Part shown: positions 1 to 7,491 of the stretch, piece by piece
How the letters are laid out: each line of letters starts with the position of its first letter
How positions within the stretch are numbered: position 1 is the stretch's first letter
From: JAHEKD01 sp965215945
GTDB lineage: Bacteria > Pseudomonadota > Gammaproteobacteria > Arenicellales > JAHEKD01
Direction of reading: 5' to 3'
DNA: 64,000 bases
Assembly (NCBI GenBank): GCA_965215945.1
Contig: CBDCFC010000021.1
Coordinates: 1 to 64,000, forward strand
Notes under the pieces: model-generated
What the model was told of the DNA's origin: nothing
The model's input: only the letters and a program-made list of their open reading frames with translations
The model's database searches: none
Program-made: the position numbers and the translations under genes

Positions 1-2
1 CA

Positions 3-56
3 GTAAAACAAGAAGTATCTGTCAGACCAAAATCTCGACACTTGAGATGGTTTTAA
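3..56 (+). CDS. possible 3' end of an upstream gene (partial)
   Basis: The frame starting at base 3 is open from the window edge to a TAA at 54-56 and would encode a 17-residue basic tail. A second frame is also open, to a TGA at 103-105, so the choice is uncertain. The strong rightward terminator at 126-168 supports a rightward gene ending here. No function can be assigned. Confidence 0.2.
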   Translation, partial: VKQEVSVRPKSRHLRWF

Positions 57-125
57 ACGACGTTTTAACTTTGAAGTCCATAAAAGATAACAATAAAAAG
101 TTTTGAGAGACTTTCTCTCCACCGG

Positions 126-168
126 GGCCGCGCTCCCTGTCCCTGAGCGCGGTCTTTTAATTTTTTTT
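126..168 (+). terminator. Rho-independent terminator
   Basis: A GC-rich 10-bp stem (GGCCGCGCTC at 126-135 with GAGCGCGGTC at 145-154, one G-U pair) encloses a 9-nt loop and is followed by TTTTAATTTTTTTT. It would end transcription of whatever enters the window from the left, separating it from the gene at 222. Confidence 0.85.
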
Positions 169-221
169 AGGAAATTTACTAATAAAGTTGAGCCTTGTAC
201 GTCTAAGCTAAAAAAGGACAG

Positions 222-638
222 ATGATGAAAGCACTTTTGATAGCATTGAGCTTAACTTTGACAGTAAATGCCAAGATAAGTTTGGAAGGTATATATGATG
301 AAATACAGCTTGGTGAACAAAAGGTCTCAATAGCAAAGGCAGAAGTTATCATCAATAAAATGCCCGGGATAGGAGGGAGTAAGCCATATATCATCGTCAG
401 TTTAAAGTCAAAAGATAAGAAAAAAATTAGGGAGGAATACAAAGTGGAGGGGATTAGTTTTCCGGGATGTACCCGGAGGTTTAGCTCGGCAAAAGTTGAA
501 AAGGTCGGGGACTCTTATGTTGTTCGAAACCTACCCGGCTGGGCAGGTAAAGGTGTTTTGGTTGTGCTTACGCTTAAAGATTCGAAAGGTAAAGTTCACC
601 AGTTGAAAACTAATGCAGTAGAACAAACTGTTTTCTGA
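222..638 (+). CDS. small secreted hypothetical protein
   Basis: A 138-residue protein with a short N-terminal hydrophobic stretch (residues about 3-16) ending in VNA-K, which looks like a Sec signal peptide, so a periplasmic or exported location is inferred. The mature part is rich in beta-type sequence and lysine, with one Cys. No family is recognised. An AAAAAGGA ribosome-binding site lies just upstream of the ATG at 222; a second ATG follows directly at 225. The gene is preceded by a terminator and meets the leftward gene ending at 644 head-on, so it is probably a single-gene unit. Confidence 0.6.
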   Translation: MMKALLIALSLTLTVNAKISLEGIYDEIQLGEQKVSIAKAEVIINKMPGIGGSKPYIIVSLKSKDKKKIREEYKVEGISFPGCTRRFSSAKVEKVGDSYVVRNLPGWAGKGVLVVLTLKDSKGKVHQLKTNAVEQTVF

Positions 639-643
639 AAGTA

Positions 644-1081
644 TTAGTTTTCCTCATCAAGTTCAGCAGTTTCAGGAATTTCTTCTTCTACCTTTTTCCT
701 TTTCTGTCTTCGATGGGCATACCAAAATATTGTGGCAGGCAAAATAAGGTTGAGTAAAAGCGGATAATAAATGATCAGGTCAGTCCTTTTATTGATTAGC
801 CCAAAACGCCCTTTTATTCTTATTGTAATTGGTTCAGAGACTAAAAGTTCAAGAAACTCAGAGTCAATAAGTCTAAGGACTGCAGTTTCATCGGGAATAA
901 AATCAGTCATTTTTCCTGAAATATCAGACTTGCCATAGATGTAAATACTTTTTTGAGAGCATAAGACAAGGTCGGAATCTCCAATAGATATACGCGACAA
1001 TATGGTCCAGCCGCAGAGGTTTAATAAGGCCGGAGTCAGAACACAGAGAGCTAGAAAGGCAGAGAAAATTTTAAGTTTCAT
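644..1081 (-). CDS. small two-TM membrane protein, paralogue of its neighbour
   Basis: A 145-residue protein with a hydrophobic N-terminus (about 5-27), a middle region predicted to be outside the membrane, and a second hydrophobic stretch near 107-122 followed by a basic HRRQKRKKVEEE tail. The layout and the LLN-LILP...FWYAHRR motif match the protein encoded at 1071-1484 (LLNFLIP...FFAHKK), so the two look like diverged tandem duplicates. The start overlaps the upstream gene by 11 nt, implying translational coupling in a leftward operon behind the AsmA-like gene. Function unknown. Confidence 0.6.
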   Translation of the reverse strand: MKLKIFSAFLALCVLTPALLNLCGWTILSRISIGDSDLVLCSQKSIYIYGKSDISGKMTDFIPDETAVLRLIDSEFLELLVSEPITIRIKGRFGLINKRTDLIIYYPLLLNLILPATIFWYAHRRQKRKKVEEEIPETAELDEEN

Positions 1082-1484
1082 TTTCTGTTTCTTCTATATT
1101 TTTCTTCTCTTTCTTATGTGCAAAGAAGATGATGCTAAGCGGAATTAAAAAGTTTAATAAAGAGCTATAGAAAAATTTGTAGGCTCCAAAAGATTTGTCA
1201 TAATCAAATAAAGAAAAAGAATATGAATTGTGATGTTTGATGATGAAATAATCGAGGCGTTCTAAATCCAGAAGATGCCAATGTTTATAATCGCCGGTAA
1301 TTTGACCATCGGAAAACTGTGAAGGAAAAACCGTTAAGAAAGTTTGCCCTGAGCCATCGCCAAAGAATAAAGTTTTTCCTCCAGCCCTGAAAGCCACTAC
1401 ACTATCCAGTTTAAAAGCACCTAAAATAAAGAATATAATTGTCAGGACTAAAAGGACGTACCCTAAAAATTTTATTTTCTTCAC
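1071..1484 (-). CDS. small two-TM membrane protein, paralogue of its neighbour
   Basis: A 137-residue protein with an N-terminal membrane segment (about 7-25), an extracytoplasmic middle, and a second membrane segment (about 108-123) followed by HKKEKKNIEE. It shares layout and C-terminal motif with the protein at 644-1081. Its start overlaps the stop of the giant AsmA-like gene by 4 nt (ATGA), so the three genes form one tight leftward transcription unit. No family is recognised; a small accessory membrane role for the AsmA-like protein is conceivable from position only. Confidence 0.6.
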   Translation of the reverse strand: MKKIKFLGYVLLVLTIIFFILGAFKLDSVVAFRAGGKTLFFGDGSGQTFLTVFPSQFSDGQITGDYKHWHLLDLERLDYFIIKHHNSYSFSLFDYDKSFGAYKFFYSSLLNFLIPLSIIFFAHKKEKKNIEETENET

Positions 1485-4400
1485 TTAAAGAGGTCATCAA
1501 GCTTCTTGATTAGATTATCTTTTTTGTTGATGGGCTCTTCTTTCTTTTCTTCTTTTTTAGGCTGCTCTTTCTTTTTCTCTTCTTTCTTCTTTTTACTGCC
1601 GCCGCCAAGGATTCCTTCAAGTAGACCGCGAACAGGGTCACTTTTTTCTTCCTTTTTCATATCATCTTTATTCTTGTCGCGGTTTCTGTTTAATTCTCGA
1701 TCAAGTAAACCGCCGCCAACATTTAGAAGGTTATCCAGAACATTACCTTCTCCATTGAGTGTATTAACCAGTGAAGCCGCTTTTTTGAGTTCTTCCACCT
1801 TTTTAAATGAGAGGAATAAGTTTATGAGGTATTCAGATGAGGCAGTATTTAAACCTGTTAATTTATCCACATTGGATTTTGGTTTATTCTCTCCTTTAGC
1901 CATTTTGATAACTTTATTGAAGATATAATCCTCTTTCATAACAAATTTTTTCGTTGTTTCATCGTAAGGAAAGTCCCTCTGAAACTTCTGTAGAATATCG
2001 GTATTTTTGTTAATCAGTGAAGATGTTAATTTATTCGTGACCAGGGCATTCAGCCATTTACTACCGCCAAAGCCGACAGATGTATTTGACTTTATATCGT
2101 ATGTATTGTCATTAAGGTTTATCGTACCTCTGGGGTTTAATAAGAGAGCGTTACCTTCCAGTCTGAATTGATTTATATTGACGATGCCGCCTTCAATTTT
2201 TAAATCGACCTGTCCTGTATTAAACTCCAGATTCTCCGGATCTACTCCCATGACATTGTCAGTAACCCAGCCTACAGCTGGAACTTTCGCATAGTTTTTA
2301 ACTTTTAAGTCCTGAAGGAATAGTTTAATAGTAGAATTTAAGTTCTTGGTCATTTCTTCATTGTTTTTGCCGGACGTAGTCGCAGAAATTTGTTTGATAG
2401 TCATGCTGCCGGAAATTTCTTTATTGGTCCCTTTGTTAACGATGTCGTTGATCGGGCCAAGGTTGACTGGGCCGCTAGAAGAGACATTAACAGACATGGA
2501 TTTATTTGGACCGTTGTGCATTCTCCCTGAAGCTTTTAATACACCTTCGCCAATCTGCAGAACCAGTTCTTTCAGGGTGTAAGTCTGATCGTTTATGAAA
2601 GCAGTTGACCTGATATTTTTAATTGACTGCTTATCAAAAAGAACTTCTTTCACAGAGGATTTTACAGTAAGCTTGATTGGGTTTTTCTTTTTGGCCTGAG
2701 GGGCTTTAGGTTGACTGCTTGGAGCAGTTTTCTCTTTGGGTGTTGAATTGGTACTTGCTGTGGTTTTTACAGGCTTATTTTCAGGTGGAGTATTGATGAC
2801 TTCAACACTTTGTTTTTTCTCCTGCTGTTTGGCCAGTTTTAAGAGAGAATCCACATCGACAATGGAAGGAATGTCGATAACGATTTCAGAGTCATCTCTA
2901 TTGAAGTTTAAATCGACTTGGCCATTGGCATTTATTTCTACTTCCTGTGAAAAAGATGGCTTGGTTTTTGAATGAAACTTAGCTACTTTTAGTAAACCGT
3001 TCTTATCAATTGACAGGTCCACATCAAGTGCCTGCGAAAGGGAAAATGGCTTGTATGCTGTTCCATCTATTCCTAAATCGTTAACACTAAGGTCGGCTTT
3101 AACAAAACCGGCCTGGCCTTCAGCATAGCTTATTTCTATGCCTTTGGATTTTGCATTTAAGTTATGCAGACCATACTGGGTCACTAATTCTGCAGGGAGT
3201 AAATGCTTTAAGCCCGGACTGACGTTTAAGTCTTTTACTTTGAGCTGAACGGCTTTGTCACCAGGTTTATAAGTGGCAGTAGAATCAAGCGTGAGAGCTT
3301 CATTGTTGTCTGTTTGCAGATTTAGCTTAAGACCTTTAACATCTATGAGTTTGTCTTTCTCCAGAAAGACATCAAGCGTAGTCGAGTGGCTGAGCCTGAA
3401 TTTATTTTTAAATTGCTCTCCACCAAGTTCCAAACCATTGCTGAATAAAGAACCGGAGATACTTGTTTTATCACCCAGTATGTCAATTTTTAAGTCTTTT
3501 GAATCGAGGTTGATGTTATTTAAACCAAACTTTTTCTTGAAATCTGCCGGAATAAATTTGTCGAGACCGGATTGAACACGCAGGTCAGAAAATTGAACAC
3601 TTAGAAGTTTAAGTTTGTCATTTTGCTTGGCAGACAGCTTTGCACTGAGAGCACGCTGGCCGTTGGTAATCAGATTAAGATCAAGGTTATCAACAGTGAG
3701 AGTTTTTGTTTCATCGAAAGTAACTTTGAAATTGGTAGTCTTACTTATTGTGGCCGGTGCAGGGAGCTTTGAACCTCCAAGAGCCAGATCTTTGACAAGT
3801 AAATTTCCATCAGCACTTATTCCGCCCTTACTGTAGAGGATGTTCAGCGAGTTAGAGCTTAGATTTATATTTTCTAAGCCCAGTTCATCAAGAGTTTGTT
3901 TAGGAACGAACTTTTTAACGTGGGGGTGAACCTTGAGATCACTGAGACTGATGTTTGCTTCTATTTTGTCTAGATTAATTAAGCCTGAAGCAGCTAAAGA
4001 AGTGAGTTCATTATTACCTTGTTTTACACTGAAGGTCATATCTTTCAGGTCAACTTTAGCGAGGTCACTTAGAGATAGCTTTGAGCTGGTTTTTATGTTT
4101 ACATCCGAGATTATTTCATCATCTTTTTTTACGGCTATTTCGTTAAGAGAGAGATTTTTTAGATCAAGAGTCAATTCCTGACCGGAGTTTTTACTGATAA
4201 GCTGACACTCAGTTGAGATGAAGCCTCTTTCAAATGCTCCTCTTTCATCCTCACCCATGAAAGCTTTAATGAGGTTTAAATCAAAGTTATTCAGATTAAT
4301 TGAAACTTTATCATCTGTTTTAGACTCAAGAGTTTTGTACCAGAGGTCATAAGTAATTGGAGAAGAAATGTTCACAGAAGCAAGCTTGTTTTGGCTGTCT

Positions 4401-5779
4401 TTTACTTCCAGGTTCAGATTTTTTAAGTGTAGGAAAAACTCATCATTATTGCTGTTTAGTTTGTAGCTTATTTTAGTCGTGAGCGGAACAATATTGCTTT
4501 TTCTGGCAATTTTAACCATTGGTAAAGAAGCAATTTCTAATTCACCGCTTAGGTCCAGATTATTATTTGGGTTTCCCTGAAACTTTCCGGAGTAGTTCAC
4601 TTTTGTACTTCCAAAGCCAGCAACTGTGCCATTGCTGGCATCGGACAGTGCTTTTTGCCAGCGTCTAAAAGGTTTGCTTCCTGACAGAGGAATAAGTGCC
4701 AGGTCGAGAATGGTTGAATCCACATTTGTTACTGCCAGACTTAGATCAATATTTTCTTCTTCTACTGTTCCAGAAGCAGAAACTCCTGATTTATTTTCTG
4801 GATTTTCTATCTTGAAAGAGTTTAAAGTCGTTTTGCTGTCCTGAAGGCCGATATCCGCCAATATATTCAGGGACTTCAAAGGGAGTATAACTTTTTCATT
4901 GACGGCATTCAGCTCTGAGATTTGAACATCCAGACCCAAGAGCTCAGGCTTTAGATCCTGTGAAAGTTTTGCCTGGCCGCTAAGTTTGACGAGTCCTTGT
5001 TTAAGGTTGAAATTTTCTCCGGCTTTGCAGTTAATCGCAGTTTCTAGTTCGTATTTCAGCTCTTCGCCGTTCTTTACAGACGGAATTGAAAGAGAGAAAT
5101 TATCCAGATTTATTTCTACTCTTTTTTCTTTTTTAGAATGGTCTATAAAAACATGAAGTTTCAGGTTCTTGAAATTGATATTGTTGATGTCCAGATTTGG
5201 CGGAGGTCCAGATGGCTCTTCCTCTTTTTTAGCTACTTTCTTTTTTGGTTTAGGCTTTGGCTTTTTAGCGGCTACTTCTTTTTTTTGTTTATCTTGTTTT
5301 TTCTTTTTAGCTTTCTTTTTTGGTTTAGGCTTTGGTTTATCCTCAATTTTTTCGACAACTTTTGAAAGTATATTGAGCTTGCCGTCGCGATTAACAATAA
5401 CGTTTAACTCTGCATTTTCGATAGTAACTTCATCGACTTTAATGTTGCCGCCTATTATCGACATCAAGTCGTATGAGACCTTAACTTTTTCAGCTTTAAG
5501 GAATGGATCGTCACCCAGAGAAAAGTCACTTAACTCCAGGCTGGAGAAGGGGCTGAAATTGATACCTTCAGCACTAATTGGCTGATTGAGTTCGGCTTCA
5601 ACACGTGAGAAGACCTGACCTCTCACAAAAGATGCAGAGCTGATGTAGAAGTAGGCTCCTATCAAAAGTAGGCAAAATATGCCAAATAAAATAGTAAGTA
5701 CTTTTAACCAGCGCCTTTTTTTCTTTGGTGGAGCGCTTTCTTTATTTTCTAAATTCTCTTTAGATTCTTCCTCAGACAT
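1481..5779 (-). CDS. giant AsmA-family-like envelope protein
   Basis: A 1432-residue protein with a short acidic/basic cytoplasmic N-terminus, one TM segment (about 25-46), an AsmA-like beginning (SFVRGQVFSRVEAELNQPI...), then a long lysine/proline low-complexity linker (about 150-195) and more than 1000 residues of repetitive beta-type sequence (recurring L-x-LNNFDL / VKDLNVSPGLKHLLP-type units). The C-terminal part (VGWVTDNVMGVDPENL, LEGNALLLNPRGTINL) resembles the AsmA-like C-terminal region. AsmA/TamB-type proteins are periplasm-spanning and linked to outer-membrane lipid or protein assembly; that role is inferred from the family. It ends in a Lys/Glu-rich tail. It leads the leftward operon with two small membrane proteins. 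Confidence 0.75.
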   Translation of the reverse strand: MSEEESKENLENKESAPPKKKRRWLKVLTILFGIFCLLLIGAYFYISSASFVRGQVFSRVEAELNQPISAEGINFSPFSSLELSDFSLGDDPFLKAEKVKVSYDLMSIIGGNIKVDEVTIENAELNVIVNRDGKLNILSKVVEKIEDKPKPKPKKKAKKKKQDKQKKEVAAKKPKPKPKKKVAKKEEEPSGPPPNLDINNINFKNLKLHVFIDHSKKEKRVEINLDNFSLSIPSVKNGEELKYELETAINCKAGENFNLKQGLVKLSGQAKLSQDLKPELLGLDVQISELNAVNEKVILPLKSLNILADIGLQDSKTTLNSFKIENPENKSGVSASGTVEEENIDLSLAVTNVDSTILDLALIPLSGSKPFRRWQKALSDASNGTVAGFGSTKVNYSGKFQGNPNNNLDLSGELEIASLPMVKIARKSNIVPLTTKISYKLNSNNDEFFLHLKNLNLEVKDSQNKLASVNISSPITYDLWYKTLESKTDDKVSINLNNFDLNLIKAFMGEDERGAFERGFISTECQLISKNSGQELTLDLKNLSLNEIAVKKDDEIISDVNIKTSSKLSLSDLAKVDLKDMTFSVKQGNNELTSLAASGLINLDKIEANISLSDLKVHPHVKKFVPKQTLDELGLENINLSSNSLNILYSKGGISADGNLLVKDLALGGSKLPAPATISKTTNFKVTFDETKTLTVDNLDLNLITNGQRALSAKLSAKQNDKLKLLSVQFSDLRVQSGLDKFIPADFKKKFGLNNINLDSKDLKIDILGDKTSISGSLFSNGLELGGEQFKNKFRLSHSTTLDVFLEKDKLIDVKGLKLNLQTDNNEALTLDSTATYKPGDKAVQLKVKDLNVSPGLKHLLPAELVTQYGLHNLNAKSKGIEISYAEGQAGFVKADLSVNDLGIDGTAYKPFSLSQALDVDLSIDKNGLLKVAKFHSKTKPSFSQEVEINANGQVDLNFNRDDSEIVIDIPSIVDVDSLLKLAKQQEKKQSVEVINTPPENKPVKTTASTNSTPKEKTAPSSQPKAPQAKKKNPIKLTVKSSVKEVLFDKQSIKNIRSTAFINDQTYTLKELVLQIGEGVLKASGRMHNGPNKSMSVNVSSSGPVNLGPINDIVNKGTNKEISGSMTIKQISATTSGKNNEEMTKNLNSTIKLFLQDLKVKNYAKVPAVGWVTDNVMGVDPENLEFNTGQVDLKIEGGIVNINQFRLEGNALLLNPRGTINLNDNTYDIKSNTSVGFGGSKWLNALVTNKLTSSLINKNTDILQKFQRDFPYDETTKKFVMKEDYIFNKVIKMAKGENKPKSNVDKLTGLNTASSEYLINLFLSFKKVEELKKAASLVNTLNGEGNVLDNLLNVGGGLLDRELNRNRDKNKDDMKKEEKSDPVRGLLEGILGGGSKKKKEEKKKEQPKKEEKKEEPINKKDNLIKKLDDLFK

Positions 5780-5965
5780 AGCAAAATATCCTTAATTTCA
5801 GTCCTGTAACACTATGTATCAAATTGAGCCCGATTTTCTCATAAGATCTTAAACATAGTGCCTCTTAATGGATTTTTCAGTGCCAATAACAGCTGCAGTT
5901 TATTTTCTTTGCTTAATAATTACGGATTGAGATGAATAAGTTTTGATTTTGATCTATGGTTGCAG

Positions 5966-7420
5966 ATGAAAAAAATTTACCCCACAGAGTTAATTGACTT
6001 CCTGCAGTGCCGGCATATGGCCAGTCTAAAAAAGCAGGGAATTGCCGGTGAAGATATTTTCTCTGAAGAAGTAGAGTTATTGAGGAAAAAGGGACTTGAG
6101 CATGAAAAGGGTTTTCTTGAATCCCTTGAGGGTAATGTAGTCAAAATAGATCCAGACGCGCCATTGGAAGAACAAAAAAGACTTACTCTGGATGCTGTAG
6201 AGTCCGGTGCAGATTATGTTTATCAGGCCTATTTAGAAAGTGAAGACCGTGCCGGTTATCCGGACTTTTTAGAAAAAGTACCTCAGGAATCAAGTCTGGG
6301 TGACTATTCATATGCAATATTAGATGCAAAGCTGGCCAACAGGCCTACTCCTGCCAATGCAGTCCAGTTAATTCATTACTCAGAGATTCTCAAAGGTATA
6401 CAGGGAACAGAAGTAGCAAAGCTGGAAATTGTTCACGGAGATAAGAGCAGAACAATAGTAGAGAAAGCATACTATTATGACTACTATGATGAGCTGACAA
6501 AAGAGTACGAGGCTTTCATAAACGGGAATGTACAAACTGAACCGTTTCCCATTTTGCACTGTAAACACTGCCGTTTTCAAAAACACTGCAAGAATTTCTG
6601 GGATGAAAATGATCATCTGGCCAGAATTAAAAATATAAAACAGTCGCAGGTGTCGTTTTTAAAAGAAATAAAAGTTCTGAACTGTAAATCTCTGGGAGAA
6701 ACATCTTATAAGGATTCTTACTCTTTTCCCAGAAGTCAGTTTGAGCAGTTAAAGGGTCAGGCTCTTTCACAGCAAAAAGGGGAGATTATACTGCGTAATC
6801 GGACGGCTTTTATGGAGCTTCAGCAGCTGAAGTCAGGTGGTGTTATATTAAGCTTTTTTCATAATATTCAAAAAGAAAATGGCGCTGCCATCTTTTATGC
6901 CGGGCTTAAAACATTTCCCGGAGACAGGTTTGAAGAGATTTTTATCCACAGTAGAGAGTCGGAAAGAGAAGCCTTTCAACGCCTGATTAGCTTTATTGTT
7001 CGATACCTAAATCATCGACCTTCTTCAAGTCTTATCGTCTGGAATGCCGGCCTGATCAAAACTATTCATGATTTAAGCAACAGTCATAATATTTGCCATG
7101 AAGAGGTTGATAGCCTGATTTTTAATAAGAAACTTATTTCGCTTCAGACCTTAATTCAGAATGCAGTTTTTACTCCTAACGAAGATCTCAGCCTACAGTC
7201 TATGAACGGCCTGTTTTGCGAAGATGAAGAGTTTAAATCGAAATTAAACAAAAGTCCGCAGATTTTAAAAGAACTATTTAGTTCCGGTGGTGTCGAAAAT
7301 GCCGAAGAACTAATAAGGGAAAGAGCTCAGACTGAATTATTAAGTATAGAGATGCTGGCTAAAAAATTTGCCGACTATGAGATTGATGACTTTCCGGTGA
7401 AACTTTCATTGAGGCATTAA
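5966..7420 (+). CDS. RecB-like PD-(D/E)XK nuclease, TM0106 type, without helicase
   Basis: The 484-residue protein begins with a RecB-like nuclease domain: FLQCRHM near residue 13, AGYPDFL (metal-binding Asp), ILDAKLA (the D-x-K of PD-(D/E)XK) and QLIHYSEIL (QxxxY). C15 plus the HCKHCRFQKHC cluster (about residues 200-210) fit the four cysteines of an Fe-S cluster in this family. The C-terminal half sits where TM0106-type proteins carry an RNase H-like domain, but acidic residues are hard to find. Larger family members add an SF1 helicase; none is present here. The ATG at 5966 is preferred over a TTG at 5960; no strong ribosome-binding site is visible. The gene stands alone between a divergent neighbour and a new promoter at 7444. 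Confidence 0.7.
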   Translation: MKKIYPTELIDFLQCRHMASLKKQGIAGEDIFSEEVELLRKKGLEHEKGFLESLEGNVVKIDPDAPLEEQKRLTLDAVESGADYVYQAYLESEDRAGYPDFLEKVPQESSLGDYSYAILDAKLANRPTPANAVQLIHYSEILKGIQGTEVAKLEIVHGDKSRTIVEKAYYYDYYDELTKEYEAFINGNVQTEPFPILHCKHCRFQKHCKNFWDENDHLARIKNIKQSQVSFLKEIKVLNCKSLGETSYKDSYSFPRSQFEQLKGQALSQQKGEIILRNRTAFMELQQLKSGGVILSFFHNIQKENGAAIFYAGLKTFPGDRFEEIFIHSRESEREAFQRLISFIVRYLNHRPSSSLIVWNAGLIKTIHDLSNSHNICHEEVDSLIFNKKLISLQTLIQNAVFTPNEDLSLQSMNGLFCEDEEFKSKLNKSPQILKELFSSGGVENAEELIRERAQTELLSIEMLAKKFADYEIDDFPVKLSLRH

Positions 7421-7443
7421 TAAGTTCTTAAGAATTGTCATTT

Positions 7444-7471
7444 TTGACATTTAGAGTATTTTCTCTAGCAT
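7444..7471 (+). promoter_or_regulatory. sigma70-type promoter for the 7492/9945 operon
   Basis: A perfect TTGACA (7444-7449) is followed after 16 bp by TAGCAT (7466-7471, 4 of 6 matches to TATAAT). An AGGAG site (7481-7485) sits 6 nt before the GTG at 7492. The TTGACA overlaps a small TGTCA/TGACA inverted repeat. Confidence 0.55.
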
Positions 7472-7491
7472 ACGAGTTACAGGAGTAAATA

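Noticed and set aside
1506..1928. Ser/Phe-rich frames opposite the AsmA-like gene
   Set aside because: They mirror the Lys/Glu-rich low-complexity tail of the real protein; composition is an artefact.
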